IMG/VR virus record: IMGVR_UViG_3300030329_002034
Span: 1 to 39,564 of that record
Reading direction: 5' to 3' (one strand)
DNA length: 39,564 bases
Source of the DNA: a virus
The translations under genes and the position numbers were made by a program. Below, one piece after another: positions 1-8,949 of the stretch. How positions within the stretch are numbered: position 1 is the first letter of the stretch; each line of letters starts with the position of its first letter. The notes under the pieces were generated by a model that ran no database searches, had not been told where the DNA came from, and was given only the letters and a program-made list of their open reading frames with translations.

Positions 1-111
1 TCTGTCTTTCTTGGTTTCTACCCATGTACCACTTTGTGTTGAAATAAAATTTGAATCAGCTACTATAACTTCTGTTACTAAGTTGTTTACTATCTTTGCG
101 TAATAACCCAT
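1..111 (-). CDS. partial small virion-type protein, cut by window edge
   Basis: Reading from the ATG at 111-109, 37 codons run without a stop to base 1 (MGYYAKIVNN... ending ...GTWVETKKDR). An AGGAG ribosome binding site overlaps the TAG stop of the preceding gene (122-120), so the two are coupled. The opening resembles the short 'YAKI-x-N-x-V-x-x-VIVAD-x-x-FI' proteins found near tail fibre genes of marine phages; their function is not known. If the window is circular, the frame continues into 39564-39541 for seven more codons (WNCGETD) and ends in TAA, giving a 44-residue protein. Missing: the true C-terminus, if the window is instead a linear fragment. Confidence 0.6.
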   Translation of the reverse strand, partial: MGYYAKIVNNLVTEVIVADSNFISTQSGTWVETKKDR

Positions 112-119
112 ATTAACTC

Positions 120-1133
120 CTATTGAAATTGATATCTTATAATTACGATACCATTACCACCATCACCACCTGCACCACCAAGATAAGGACTTCCACCTCC
201 ACCTCCACCTAAACCATCAGTTCCATCAGCTCCTGCTGCACTACTATAAAGTCCACCTTGCCCTCCTCCCCCTGCTCCACCGGCACCTCTAGTACCACCT
301 GAGTTTGCTGCAGCTCCACCACCACCTGCATAAGTAACATCTGTACCTTCTTCTACTATGTCATATGCTTTTCCGTCACCTCCATCACCACCACCATTAT
401 CAGCAGAAGTTCTTACTTGCCCTGCCTGACTAGCACCTCCTCCTCCGCCACCCATACCATAGAATTCAGTTGGAGTACCTCCTGCAAATCCGTAAGCAGT
501 TAAATCTCCTGAAGTAGTTGTTCCATCTCCTACACCTGTACCTGCACCCCAATCATTTGTTGGTCTACCTGAACCTCCACCTGAACCACCATCTTGTCCG
601 TGGTCACTACTTCCTGCAATAGAACCTGAACCACCACCACCACCACCGAGAGCAGTCTTAGTTGGTGATGCTGTACTCGCTTCAGATATAATGGAGTTAT
701 CACCGTTAGTTCCCGGAGTTCCTGAAGAATTAGTACCTGCTCCACCGTCACCTACTGTTATTGTATAATTACCTGTATTTAAGGTGATGTTTGTTCCGTA
801 CAATAAACCACCTGCACCACCACCTCCACCCCAGTTAGTACCAGAACCACCACCACCGGCTACCATTAAGATAGCAGCGACAGTTCCACCTGTACTCACC
901 CTTAGAAATCCACTGGACTCAAACTTTATAACTTTGAAATTCGTATCATCTATTGCACCATTTTCATCACCGGTTTTTGTTGAAAAATTAGATTCAGACT
1001 GAAACATAACCGGAGGTACAAACCCAGTAAATTCTTCACCATTTATTTTTGCTAAGTCGCTATCGTTCTGACCATTTATCTTGCCAATACTAGCGATTGC
1101 AATACCATTTACTTTTTTTACATTGTTAGCCAT
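120..1133 (-). CDS. glycine-rich tail fibre tip / adhesin-like protein
   Basis: A 337-residue protein at the end of the tail gene cluster. About the first 75 residues are ordinary sequence. From roughly residue 85 onward it is dominated by glycine runs (VAGGGGSG, GGGGGAGG, GGGGGGAS) separated by short hydrophobic beta-like strands such as the LNTGNYTITVGDGGAG stretch, and it ends in GIVIIRYQ. Glycine-rich arrays of this kind are known in phage receptor-binding tip proteins, where they can pack as polyglycine type II helices; assigning that fold here is inference. Its ATG overlaps the last base of the upstream fibre gene's stop codon (TAATG), so it is translationally coupled to the fibre and probably assembles on it. 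Likely role: host recognition at the tail tip. Confidence 0.75.
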   Translation of the reverse strand: MANNVKKVNGIAIASIGKINGQNDSDLAKINGEEFTGFVPPVMFQSESNFSTKTGDENGAIDDTNFKVIKFESSGFLRVSTGGTVAAILMVAGGGGSGTNWGGGGGAGGLLYGTNITLNTGNYTITVGDGGAGTNSSGTPGTNGDNSIISEASTASPTKTALGGGGGGSGSIAGSSDHGQDGGSGGGSGRPTNDWGAGTGVGDGTTTSGDLTAYGFAGGTPTEFYGMGGGGGGASQAGQVRTSADNGGGDGGDGKAYDIVEEGTDVTYAGGGGAAANSGGTRGAGGAGGGGQGGLYSSAAGADGTDGLGGGGGGSPYLGGAGGDGGNGIVIIRYQFQ

Positions 1134-2836
1134 TATGCGTGTTCAATAGTTGTTAGACATGGTTGTACAAAGATTGCATCATCTTCTATGGAGTGTCCAA
1201 TAACTTGTACTACATTATTAGTTCCAGATGGGGCTGTACTTGTCATAGTTCCTACTGTAGTGGATACGTAAACAGGTGCGCCATGAGTTCCAAAGTTAAA
1301 GTCGTCATCTCTTATTAATCCTAAGACCATTACCTCTACAGGATTACCAACAGTTACATCACTTTGGTTTATAGATACTCCGATACACGGCATTGTTGCT
1401 ATAGCAGTTGCATTTGCTTCTTCTACTAAATTATCCTCAGCTAAATAAACAGGGCTGAACGGAGTAACTGTTGCACCTGCGTTGAATGTAAATATAAGCC
1501 CCTGTGCATCACCATCATCTATAGAGTTATCTGCTATTACATCAGTAAAAGCTATATGTGAAGCATGAGGAAGATTCAAACTCTTATCAGCAGTCAATGT
1601 TACATCTTGTGCAAATGTTACTCCACCACCATCAGCTATAGTCATGGATAAATCACCATCTGTGTAATCAATAGTTGCTACCTCGACACTCCCACTTACC
1701 TCTATATCTCCTGCTACCGCTAGGTTTGCACTTGTAAGAGTAAGTAAATCAGTATCTGAAGTATGCCCTATGGTTGTTCCGTTAATATTTATATTGTCAA
1801 TAACTGCCTGAGTTACTGCTGAATTTGTTCCTAGTGTTACACCGTCAATAGCACCACCATCAATATCAATAGACCCAAGAGTTCCTACCGCTGTAATAGC
1901 ACTTTGTGTTGATCCTGTAACAGTTGCTGCACTACCAGAAACATTACCTGTTACATTACCTGTTAATGCTCCAACAAATGTAGTAGCTGTAACTGTTCCT
2001 GTTGATGGATTGTAAGTAAAATCACCATCTGATTCTAGTCCAATATTTCCTCCGTCTACATCTCCTCCTGACGTGAAGATAACTGCATTATTCTCATTTG
2101 TATTTTCGTTATCAGTAATTGTTACAGTAGTAGCTACGGCGGCGGTCCCTGTAGTGTCCTGATTTAACGTTCCAACAACTAAATCAATTGTATTATCAGC
2201 ATCTTGATACGTAGCCGTTATTCCCGTTTCTGTATTGCTTGTGAACATAGCTCCCGCTGTATCAGCTATATATTCAGCGAGGGTTGTACCATCTACTGTA
2301 ATAGCATCCGCTTCTAAAGTTCCATCAATATCAGCGTTACCCGAAATGTCTAGGGAAGCTGCGTCTAATTCACCTGCAACTGTAACTACAGAACTCGTAG
2401 CTGTAGCATGACCGGTAATAGTAAGAAGGTCTACATATGATCCTTGAGATGCCCTGTCGTTACCAATCGCAAATGAATTAGCTGTTCCTGAATCTTTTAC
2501 TTGGGTACGCCATGAGTCACCCGCCGCATCTGCTCTACCGGCGGCTAAATAAAAATTTGCATGCTCACCATTATCTGATTCTACTATTGCAAGTTCACTA
2601 AGTATTGAGCGATCTTCTGTTCTTAGCCACCTTATATTACTGCTTACCGCAATCTTTACATCAACCCCTGTTGTTTGGGTAAGGTGTTCCCAATAACCGG
2701 AACTGTTTGTGGTTACAGTAGCCGCGGCACCCGTTGATGTGGTAGCTCCTGACGCATGAGTCGTGACTGTAGCCCCGACAGATGGTGCACCACTGTTATC
2801 AAATACGTGACCTGCTAGTTTAAATGTATTAGCCAT
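1133..2836 (-). CDS. tail fibre protein with low-complexity fibre repeats
   Basis: A 567-residue protein. Residues about 5-60 look like a carboxypeptidase-regulatory/Ig-like beta domain (LAGHVFDNSGAPSVGATV...). The middle is rich in Thr, Ala, Gly, Asp and Val with fibre-type repeats (TFVGALTGNVTGNVSG, DISGNADIDGTLEADAI, VAGDIEVSGSVEVATID), the alternating pattern seen in trimeric beta-structured phage fibres. The last ~130 residues (from SPVYLAEDNLVEEAN) form a separate compact-looking domain similar in style to head-fibre or decoration C-termini. It sits between two other tail genes with one-base TAATG overlaps at both ends. Role inferred: side or tip fibre carrying the glycine-rich partner encoded next. 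The exact attachment site on the virion is not visible. Confidence 0.75.
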   Translation of the reverse strand: MANTFKLAGHVFDNSGAPSVGATVTTHASGATTSTGAAATVTTNSSGYWEHLTQTTGVDVKIAVSSNIRWLRTEDRSILSELAIVESDNGEHANFYLAAGRADAAGDSWRTQVKDSGTANSFAIGNDRASQGSYVDLLTITGHATATSSVVTVAGELDAASLDISGNADIDGTLEADAITVDGTTLAEYIADTAGAMFTSNTETGITATYQDADNTIDLVVGTLNQDTTGTAAVATTVTITDNENTNENNAVIFTSGGDVDGGNIGLESDGDFTYNPSTGTVTATTFVGALTGNVTGNVSGSAATVTGSTQSAITAVGTLGSIDIDGGAIDGVTLGTNSAVTQAVIDNININGTTIGHTSDTDLLTLTSANLAVAGDIEVSGSVEVATIDYTDGDLSMTIADGGGVTFAQDVTLTADKSLNLPHASHIAFTDVIADNSIDDGDAQGLIFTFNAGATVTPFSPVYLAEDNLVEEANATAIATMPCIGVSINQSDVTVGNPVEVMVLGLIRDDDFNFGTHGAPVYVSTTVGTMTSTAPSGTNNVVQVIGHSIEDDAIFVQPCLTTIEHA

Positions 2837-3243
2837 TAGCCTCGACCTCCTAATCTGGATCTATCTATGTATCTTAGAGCGTCTCTTACTACAGGTTCAG
2901 GTTGGATATATAAGTCATCTTCGTCTATAAAGATAAGAATTGTACCCTCTGTAGCTAAAAATTCTCTTGTCATTATATCTGACTGGATTATAGCAGTTCC
3001 TTTTTCATAATGATAAAACATGCCTTGCACGTTTATTGCAAGGTCAGGAGGATTACTAAATATAAAATCAATTATACGACCACCTTTTTGTAGTCTACCA
3101 CCTGCCATTTGATTTTGAAATGTAAAATCTATATCAGGTTTTTTCCCAACCTTTATCAATGTTGTATAACAAATATATTCCGGCACAGATCCTTCCCACC
3201 ATACAGGTAGGTCAGATCTTTCTATTTTTTTTTCTGTAACCAT
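2836..3243 (-). CDS. small tail-cluster protein, unknown
   Basis: 135 residues, not recognised. It contains no signal peptide or membrane segment. Charged at the N-terminus (MVTEKKIERSDLPVWWEG), then aromatic-rich mixed beta sequence (FIFSNPPDLAINVQGMFYHYEKG, GTILIFIDEDDLYIQPEP), ending in basic residues. Both ends overlap neighbours by one base (TAATG), so it is made together with the propeller-like tail protein upstream and the fibre downstream. Position suggests a small tail or fibre-adaptor protein, or a chaperone for fibre assembly; nothing in the sequence decides between them. Confidence 0.6.
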   Translation of the reverse strand: MVTEKKIERSDLPVWWEGSVPEYICYTTLIKVGKKPDIDFTFQNQMAGGRLQKGGRIIDFIFSNPPDLAINVQGMFYHYEKGTAIIQSDIMTREFLATEGTILIFIDEDDLYIQPEPVVRDALRYIDRSRLGGRG

Positions 3244-5153
3244 TACTGTTCTACTAATTGTAACTGAACTTGATTCCTTTCATCAAGTCCTGTCATTTCA
3301 AATCCGCTCGCCGCAACCGCGTCAACGTAATATGTCCTGGTGCTATCATTATTTCTATACGTAAATGATACAAGTGTATTACTATTCACTACAGTTGTAA
3401 TGGCATCATGGAGTTGTTTAGGGGATTTCCCCTTGTAGTCTCTTTGTGCATCTATAGTAACAGACCATCCGTATTTAGCAGGGAATTTCTCGCGCCATCT
3501 GAGTTCTATTAGGTTTAGGTCAGGAGATGCGGTGGAACTGTTAGTAGATAATGTAAATTTAAATTTGATTGAGGTAAAAGCTGTTCCTACCCCAGACGCA
3601 AAATCATATGATGTAGTTCCGTTGCTAGTAATTGTACCCATAGTTGTATAGCTTTCATTATACTCGGTAGCATATTGTACTAATATTGTTTGATTAGATG
3701 TACAACTACTTGTTACAACTCTAAATGTAAGTGCAAGTTTATCTCCTGTTACGTCTCCACCATCAAACCAGGGGGTTTCTAAAGTACCTGACGAAGCATA
3801 CTCAAACGCTGTCACCTGAGTCGGGTTAATAATATCTGTCGAAAGTTTCATATAATATACGTTGTCACCTACACCCCACCATACCCTATAATCTGAATAA
3901 GAACTTCCTACATCCATAGCTCCTGTGCCTGCACTATCCGAAGCAGACCATTTTACTTCCCATGCAAGGTCGTTATATCCTAGCATAGTTGATTGCCCTG
4001 TTCCACTAACTACAGGTGAACCACCACCCCAACCGCTCTCTGCTCTTCCCGTTGCAAATACACTATACTCTGGCTCTTCATCTGCGGCGGCATCTGTTAG
4101 TGCAAGTATATCGTTATGTGTACCTATAAGTTTTTGGATTGTACCTGAATGTGTACTAGGTAATCCGTGATCTCTATCAAATCCAATAAGACTTAAGACT
4201 GCGTTATTTGCTCCTGTTTGATATTTGTATATTGCGTTACCGGCTGGAAAGTATATTGCATCTCTCCATACAAGAGATCCATTACCTGCATCAGAATGAA
4301 ATGGTAGCTGTAGCTCTGTCATTTCCCAGCGGTTATTAGAATCATCATAAGCTAATAGACCTACCTTAGTAGCCGCGTAAATTGCAGGATTACCTGAAGC
4401 ATCACGATAAACCATTAAGGCTTTTACATAATCATCAGGTAGGGGTAGCTGTGCCTTATTTGTTGCAGTGGAACCCGGTCCAGATGCCCATACTTTAAGT
4501 GTTCCATCTTTAGTTATCCCCCATAGTTGCCCATGAAAGATAGTAAAAAACTTTACCTTATTTAAAGAATTTGCCGAGCCTGTTTTTGCTATAAGAGTAG
4601 AAGACGTAGCGGTAATATATGCGTATCCCTCATCATCTGATGCCCATAAAAGATATGTACCACCTGAATCTCTAAATACAATACTATCTGTAGGTGACGA
4701 AGCTAGATCACCATTTCCGCTTGTTTGTACAGCGTCACTCCAATGATCTCCGGCGTCACTGTAGCTCCTGATGACAACACCAAAAACTACATATACCAAA
4801 TTATTGAAGATTGTAACCGAATTAATTGCACCGGTTACCGCAGTGCCATCTGACTCTTCCATAGTTGTAGCGACAGGTTGTCTTCCAAGTACAACATGTC
4901 CTTTGAACCTAAGCTGACAATCAGAATACCAAACCCTATCAATAGATCCAGGATCTAATCCTCTGTTCCATCCTATACCACCACGAAAATCATTCTGTGT
5001 AAGTATGGAAGCTCGTGGATCTGCACCTCTTTGGGTGTCACCGATAGTAAATCTAGGTGCTTGTAACGATACAAGTGTCCGTCTTGGAGGACCTATTATC
5101 TTATAGTAGGTACTGTTTAGGAGTATTTCATTTTTATCTACTACTACAGCCAT
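3243..5153 (-). CDS. large beta-rich (propeller-like) tail protein
   Basis: 636 residues, rich in Ser, Thr, Gly, Asp and Tyr. Between about residues 100 and 420 it shows recurring blocks of the form 'hydrophobic strand - Asp/Ser turn - WxxSD/xxWG' (for example NLVYVVFGVVIRSYSDAGDH, GTYLLWASDDEGYAYI, GQLWGITKDGTLKVWASG, IYAATKVGLLAYDDSNNRW), as in beta-propeller repeats. The C-terminal third looks like beta-sandwich modules. Propeller-like nozzle or tubular proteins close the tail of T7-type podoviruses; that equivalence is an inference from architecture and position, not from a recognised family. One-base overlaps with both neighbours. Confidence 0.65.
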   Translation of the reverse strand: MAVVVDKNEILLNSTYYKIIGPPRRTLVSLQAPRFTIGDTQRGADPRASILTQNDFRGGIGWNRGLDPGSIDRVWYSDCQLRFKGHVVLGRQPVATTMEESDGTAVTGAINSVTIFNNLVYVVFGVVIRSYSDAGDHWSDAVQTSGNGDLASSPTDSIVFRDSGGTYLLWASDDEGYAYITATSSTLIAKTGSANSLNKVKFFTIFHGQLWGITKDGTLKVWASGPGSTATNKAQLPLPDDYVKALMVYRDASGNPAIYAATKVGLLAYDDSNNRWEMTELQLPFHSDAGNGSLVWRDAIYFPAGNAIYKYQTGANNAVLSLIGFDRDHGLPSTHSGTIQKLIGTHNDILALTDAAADEEPEYSVFATGRAESGWGGGSPVVSGTGQSTMLGYNDLAWEVKWSASDSAGTGAMDVGSSYSDYRVWWGVGDNVYYMKLSTDIINPTQVTAFEYASSGTLETPWFDGGDVTGDKLALTFRVVTSSCTSNQTILVQYATEYNESYTTMGTITSNGTTSYDFASGVGTAFTSIKFKFTLSTNSSTASPDLNLIELRWREKFPAKYGWSVTIDAQRDYKGKSPKQLHDAITTVVNSNTLVSFTYRNNDSTRTYYVDAVAASGFEMTGLDERNQVQLQLVEQ

Positions 5154-6421
5154 TAGTCTATAAGCCTCGTACCAGGTCTAAGTATAGGTAGGCTTCTCTC
5201 ATCAGTGCCTGCCGCCGCTTCCCACCATGTAGCGTTCTGTCTTCTGTCATCTGGATCTGTGGTATTACCCCTAGATAAAGACATCAGTGCCCTAGATGTT
5301 GTCCTACTTATAATTAAGCTAGGGCTTATATCTGCTGTATGTGTATCTGCTGTAAGTAAAGATGGCTTTTTATATCCTTCATACCTTAGTAATCTGCCAT
5401 TAACAATACCTAAGGCATCTGGATATAATACCATCTGTCGCTCCTCTCTACGTAAGTACCAAGAGTCTTGGTTCAATACATCCCATCTACTATAGTCTTC
5501 ACGATCAGCTATTAGTTTGTTCATTAATATAGTATTGGCTTGTTTATTGTCATCATATTCTAGCCCTACAGAAACAATTGCAGTATCGTCTTCAGGATTT
5601 GACAGTGGCAATCTGCAATATGTCCATGTCCTAGTAGGTATAACGGGTAGTTCCATAGTATCTACAGTGCCACCAGAGTTACCTAATAATAATTCTAGAT
5701 CTGCCGCGGCAACTGCATTTTTTACCCATATCCAAAACTCTACATGTGTAAACCTAGAAATATCTGTAGATGTAATAGTTCTTGTAAATATTGTATCCCC
5801 ATCACTTATAGAAGATGTATTAACTAATTTTATAGAGTTGCTACTAAACCTAGTCATCTCTGATGTACTACTTACAGTTACACTAGCATGTTTTGTTGCA
5901 TAGGTAGATGAATTTAAATCATCTAATTGCTTTTGATCTGCACCAGATCTATATAGTACACGGGATATTCCAACCACATCTGTTGGGATATCGTATTCAC
6001 TCTGACCTCTGTATCCTACAGGTACGTCACCTGTTACATTTGTATCATCAGGTACTAATCCTCTTGGGGTACGCTGAATAATTGAATCATTGATTAGATC
6101 GTGTATACGCTTGGGAGGGAAGTGAGGTTCCCAGAGTTCGTATGTATTACCTGTGGCAGTAGATGCGGATGCCGCAGTTACCCATGTAATGGTACCAGTC
6201 GAAGCTGTATAGTCACTAACCCTTCTAATACTTTCATTATTAGTTCCAGATGTGAATACAATCCACCATCCATTATAATGATCGTCGCCTCCAAGTAGTG
6301 TGTTATCTAATAAAGTGGTAGTACTACCATTTCCACTAGCAGAACCTTCAGGTAACTGATCTAAGTTTGACGCTATACTGCGTCGTATTTGTTTTCTGGT
6401 TCTTGATTCAATAACTGCCAT
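5153..6421 (-). CDS. head-tail or tail structural protein
   Basis: 422 residues. The N-terminus is helical and basic (MAVIESRTRKQIRRSIASNL), followed by beta-rich segments with WWIVFTSG and SRVLYRSG motifs, an apparent carbohydrate-binding-type or Ig-like insertion around residues 180-300 (ADLELLLGNSGGTVDT), and a helical C-terminus (SRTTSRALMSLSRGN). Placed after the decoration-like protein and before the propeller-like tail protein, where phages carry the head-tail adaptor or upper tail tube protein. The ATG overlaps nothing upstream (21-base gap, weak AAGG) but its stop overlaps the next start. Function beyond 'virion structural' is not supported. Confidence 0.6.
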   Translation of the reverse strand: MAVIESRTRKQIRRSIASNLDQLPEGSASGNGSTTTLLDNTLLGGDDHYNGWWIVFTSGTNNESIRRVSDYTASTGTITWVTAASASTATGNTYELWEPHFPPKRIHDLINDSIIQRTPRGLVPDDTNVTGDVPVGYRGQSEYDIPTDVVGISRVLYRSGADQKQLDDLNSSTYATKHASVTVSSTSEMTRFSSNSIKLVNTSSISDGDTIFTRTITSTDISRFTHVEFWIWVKNAVAAADLELLLGNSGGTVDTMELPVIPTRTWTYCRLPLSNPEDDTAIVSVGLEYDDNKQANTILMNKLIADREDYSRWDVLNQDSWYLRREERQMVLYPDALGIVNGRLLRYEGYKKPSLLTADTHTADISPSLIISRTTSRALMSLSRGNTTDPDDRRQNATWWEAAAGTDERSLPILRPGTRLID

Positions 6422-6442
6422 AATAAAACCTTATATAAGGCT

Positions 6443-6784
6443 CTATCCAAAACCGCCATAGAATTTTCTTTTCGTACCTCTGCGTTCCCTTGCACTTTGC
6501 CAGCTCTTATAATCTCTATTAACTTCAGCTAATTTTTGTCTGTCCGCTTTGGTTGAGGGAGAATAGGGTACTGTATTCTTTGACTCTGCATCTGTCTTCT
6601 CTGCCTGATCATGGAGTATTTCATCCAGTTGACTACCATCGAGGCGGGAAGCTCCCGGAATATATACCGGTTGCCCCCTTTCCCCGACTGTGAAAGTTTC
6701 TTCAGAAGGCTTTGCAAAGTTTGAAATACTCTTATCATCTGATGGATTTGGAGTAAGCCACTTTGTTTGTTTCTTCTTAACCAA
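6443..6784 (-). CDS. small hydrophilic protein, unknown, TTG start
   Basis: 113 residues, strongly hydrophilic and lysine-rich (starts MVKKKQTKWLTPNPSDD, ends RRGTKRKFYGGFG). No membrane segment or known motif. The first codon is TTG at 6784-6782, one base after the TAA stop of the upstream gene (6788-6786), with no strong ribosome binding site; expression probably depends on translational coupling. It lies between the decoration-like protein and the next structural gene, so it may be a minor virion protein or head-completion factor. The reading frame at 6529-6738 on the same strand is an overlapping shadow. Confidence 0.5.
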   Translation of the reverse strand: MVKKKQTKWLTPNPSDDKSISNFAKPSEETFTVGERGQPVYIPGASRLDGSQLDEILHDQAEKTDAESKNTVPYSPSTKADRQKLAEVNRDYKSWQSARERRGTKRKFYGGFG

Positions 6785-6785
6785 C

Positions 6786-7571
6786 TTAGTATCTTATTTG
6801 TAAATCAACCAATGAATACTCAGTAGTCGCTGCGGCGGCTAAAACTACACCTATCCTGACTTCACCAGAATTATCATCTGCTGATGCCTCAACAACACCA
6901 TCATTGGTATCTCCTGTGTAAACCTCATTACCAAGTAAGACAGTTCCCTGAGTAAGCACCATTCCCGGTCCTGCACTTTGATTCCAGAAATAATATCCGG
7001 AAGTTACATCACGGGTTGGAGTGCCCAAAGGAGGGCCGTCTATATCAGATAAATCCCAAACTTCTACCGAGTGTCCGATTGGCTTATGTAAACCAACTTG
7101 CGAATTTGTTGTAAGTGCAGTAGAAACGCTTTCATTGTCATAAAGATCAATAGTTATTGTAGCTCCTGTAGCGGCGGATGAGTGATCTCTTATCTGCCAA
7201 ATTTGACCTTCACCAGATGCGTCTGAGCCTGAATCATTTGTAAAGATATATCCATCTTCATAATCACCTGCTGTAGTAAAGTCATCTGTATATCTACCTG
7301 AACCGGTAATAGCAGTAGTGCCTCCATTTGTTACTGTAATCTGTGATGCACCTGCTGAAACTGCGGCGGCAACAGAAAGGTCTACTATGTGGTCAGAAGC
7401 TGTCTGAGAACCCATAGTTATTTTGCCTGCGGTTATTGCTTCTGCTGACTTATGATACCAAAAAACCCTACCATCAGGGAAAACCATTTTTGTACCAATA
7501 CGATGTTTTTTTGCTGAAGTGTGAGCCTTATCAAAGCCTGCACTTCCTTGAACTGATGTCGGAAACGACAT
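6786..7571 (-). CDS. capsid decoration-like / head structural protein
   Basis: 261 residues of beta-rich, small-residue-rich sequence. The N-terminal block contains RIGTKMVFPDGRVFWYHKSA followed by AITAGKITMGS, and the middle has AAAVSAGASQITVTNGGTTAI. The overall style, with Gly, Thr, Ala and Asp dominant and no catalytic motif, is that of abundant outer-capsid or cement proteins of marine phages. It is the first gene behind a strong promoter (7628-7656) and has a good GGAGG ribosome binding site, so high-level synthesis is expected, as suits a decoration protein. Family assignment is tentative; it could also be a head-tail connector component. Confidence 0.6.
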   Translation of the reverse strand: MSFPTSVQGSAGFDKAHTSAKKHRIGTKMVFPDGRVFWYHKSAEAITAGKITMGSQTASDHIVDLSVAAAVSAGASQITVTNGGTTAITGSGRYTDDFTTAGDYEDGYIFTNDSGSDASGEGQIWQIRDHSSAATGATITIDLYDNESVSTALTTNSQVGLHKPIGHSVEVWDLSDIDGPPLGTPTRDVTSGYYFWNQSAGPGMVLTQGTVLLGNEVYTGDTNDGVVEASADDNSGEVRIGVVLAAAATTEYSLVDLQIRY

Positions 7572-7574
7572 AAT

Positions 7575-7614
7575 AAACCTCCTTAAAGGTTTCTAGTTAC
7601 AGGGTTTACCCCTG
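7575..7614 (-). promoter_or_regulatory. leader hairpins including the ribosome binding site
   Basis: In the leader RNA of the 6786-7571 gene (minus strand), a 6-bp hairpin AAACCT-TTAAGG-AGGTTT (7592-7575) overlaps the Shine-Dalgarno AAGGAGG, so half of the ribosome binding site is in a stem. A second 5-bp hairpin (CAGGG-GTAAA-CCCTG, 7614-7600) lies just upstream. Together they could tune translation or stabilise the 5' end of the mRNA. The pairing is seen in the sequence; any regulatory role is inference. Confidence 0.4.
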
Positions 7615-7627
7615 CGACCAACCGATA

Positions 7628-7656
7628 TTTATAATAACCAAAAGTAACTCGGTCAA
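7628..7656 (-). promoter_or_regulatory. sigma70-type promoter inside the late block
   Basis: On the minus strand: TTGACC (-35, 7656-7651), a 17-base spacer, TATAAA (-10, 7633-7628). It lies in the only sizeable gap (7572-7664) between late genes and points at the decoration-like gene at 7571. Each box is one mismatch from consensus and the spacing is optimal. It would give extra transcripts for the head and tail genes downstream of capsid. Confidence 0.7.
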
Positions 7657-7664
7657 TCGTTACA

Positions 7665-8054
7665 TTACTTTTTAGTTGTATCTGACGAAGACACAATTTT
7701 CTCTATCTCGTCATGATTTAAAACCATTGTATCATTATTCTTGATCTCTGGTTCCTTATCTATGTCATCAAGGGTTAACTGTGTAGGTCCGTCAGGGTGT
7801 AGCGAGAGGTAGGGTAGCTTTTCTGAACTCGGTAAAGTCTCAGGTGGATCTAACCTAAACCCTCTCGCTAAATATCTTTGTAAATGGTATGGATCAAGTG
7901 GAAGATTTTTTATTTCTGTCCATTCCTCTCCAGATTTTCTCCATAAACTTCCTCTAGGCGTAGCCTTAAAGTCGATTGTCTCGACATTATAACCTTGAGC
8001 CCTAACAAGAGGCTGTAAACTTTGTGAAATCTTTTGTGGATTTAACGATACCAT
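7665..8054 (-). CDS. small protein downstream of capsid, unknown
   Basis: 129 residues with an AGGAG ribosome binding site 9 bases before the ATG at 8054. N-terminal half basic with mixed helix/strand (ISQSLQPLVRAQGYNVETI), middle contains YLARGFRLDPPETL, and the C-terminal third is acidic (LTLDDIDKEPEIKNND). Not recognised. Position directly after the capsid gene suggests a head-completion or capsid-associated protein. The end of the gene adjoins the internal promoter region. Confidence 0.55.
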   Translation of the reverse strand: MVSLNPQKISQSLQPLVRAQGYNVETIDFKATPRGSLWRKSGEEWTEIKNLPLDPYHLQRYLARGFRLDPPETLPSSEKLPYLSLHPDGPTQLTLDDIDKEPEIKNNDTMVLNHDEIEKIVSSSDTTKK

Positions 8055-8068
8055 ATACTAACTCCTAA

Positions 8069-8938
8069 TTATGATGTAGCATTTGCTGTTGCATCAGGGA
8101 AATCGTACAATAACGCCGCTCCCTTACTGCCGTCAGCTTCAAACATTCCGTATTCCTCGACAATCACCACTTCAGTTGCCCGAAGAGATTCATCTCGTTG
8201 TCTACGTTCTGTTTTACCTGATGCTACAAGATATCCCATAGCATCTCTACTAGCAATTACACCATAGCCTGAATCATTAGTATTCTTTTCGATGTTACCA
8301 TCTTCAAAAATAGGAACTCCGGATAATTTTATACCTGTCCAAAACTCTTTTACAGGAGGTTTCTGAAACGCATCCGGAAGAGTATATGTTCCAAGTAAGT
8401 TGTTTACTGTGCTAGTCATTTTCCATACTGCAAGTGGGTGATGCACGATAAAATCTGTTCCGATTTTTTCTTTTTTAGCATTACCTATAACACCTGATAT
8501 ATTAGCTAGATTAAACAGAGCGTTGTCTGCACCATAAGAAGTGCTGAACGCTGAGAAAAGTGCTATTACATCTGTGTCTTTTTTTCTTGCCATAGCGTCA
8601 CCCATCTGGCGACCTATGATTGAGAAGACAGATTCGTTGTTCTGTCTTAGTAGTCTATCTGTTACGATGACTTTGATTCCAACTTCCGCCGCAGTAGCAG
8701 AAACTATTGATGGAGAGATTTCCTCTGAATCAATAAAGTCTACCCCGTCAACTAGATCGGAAGCAGTCATTTGTTCAACTTTTGGGATGTCTACTTGATA
8801 ATGCCCGTTAGCTAGATTTATTCTATCTATAAGTGCTACACAAGGCATATTATGTTCTTCTTGATATCGTGCTTTTGTAAGCATGATACGAGACATTTTT
8901 TGCAGATTCCCCGTTGTTGAAGTCTGTGTCTGTGCCAT
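8069..8938 (-). CDS. major capsid protein
   Basis: 289 residues, forming the icosahedral shell. Recognised by position directly after a scaffold-like gene and by the pattern of HK97-fold coat proteins: an N-terminal arm (residues 1-35), a beta strand plus long helix (LLRQNNESVFSIIGRQMGDAMARKKDTDVIALFSAF), the IGTDFIVHHPLAVWKM segment typical of the axial domain, a 'LSGVPIFEDGNI' loop, and a C-terminal beta segment (ATEVVIVEEYGMFEADG). The length is in the usual range for a coat protein without fused protease. No separate head maturation protease was seen nearby, so either none is needed or the function lies in another virion protein. Confidence 0.85.
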   Translation of the reverse strand: MAQTQTSTTGNLQKMSRIMLTKARYQEEHNMPCVALIDRINLANGHYQVDIPKVEQMTASDLVDGVDFIDSEEISPSIVSATAAEVGIKVIVTDRLLRQNNESVFSIIGRQMGDAMARKKDTDVIALFSAFSTSYGADNALFNLANISGVIGNAKKEKIGTDFIVHHPLAVWKMTSTVNNLLGTYTLPDAFQKPPVKEFWTGIKLSGVPIFEDGNIEKNTNDSGYGVIASRDAMGYLVASGKTERRQRDESLRATEVVIVEEYGMFEADGSKGAALLYDFPDATANATS

Positions 8939-8949
8939 TTTTTTACTCT

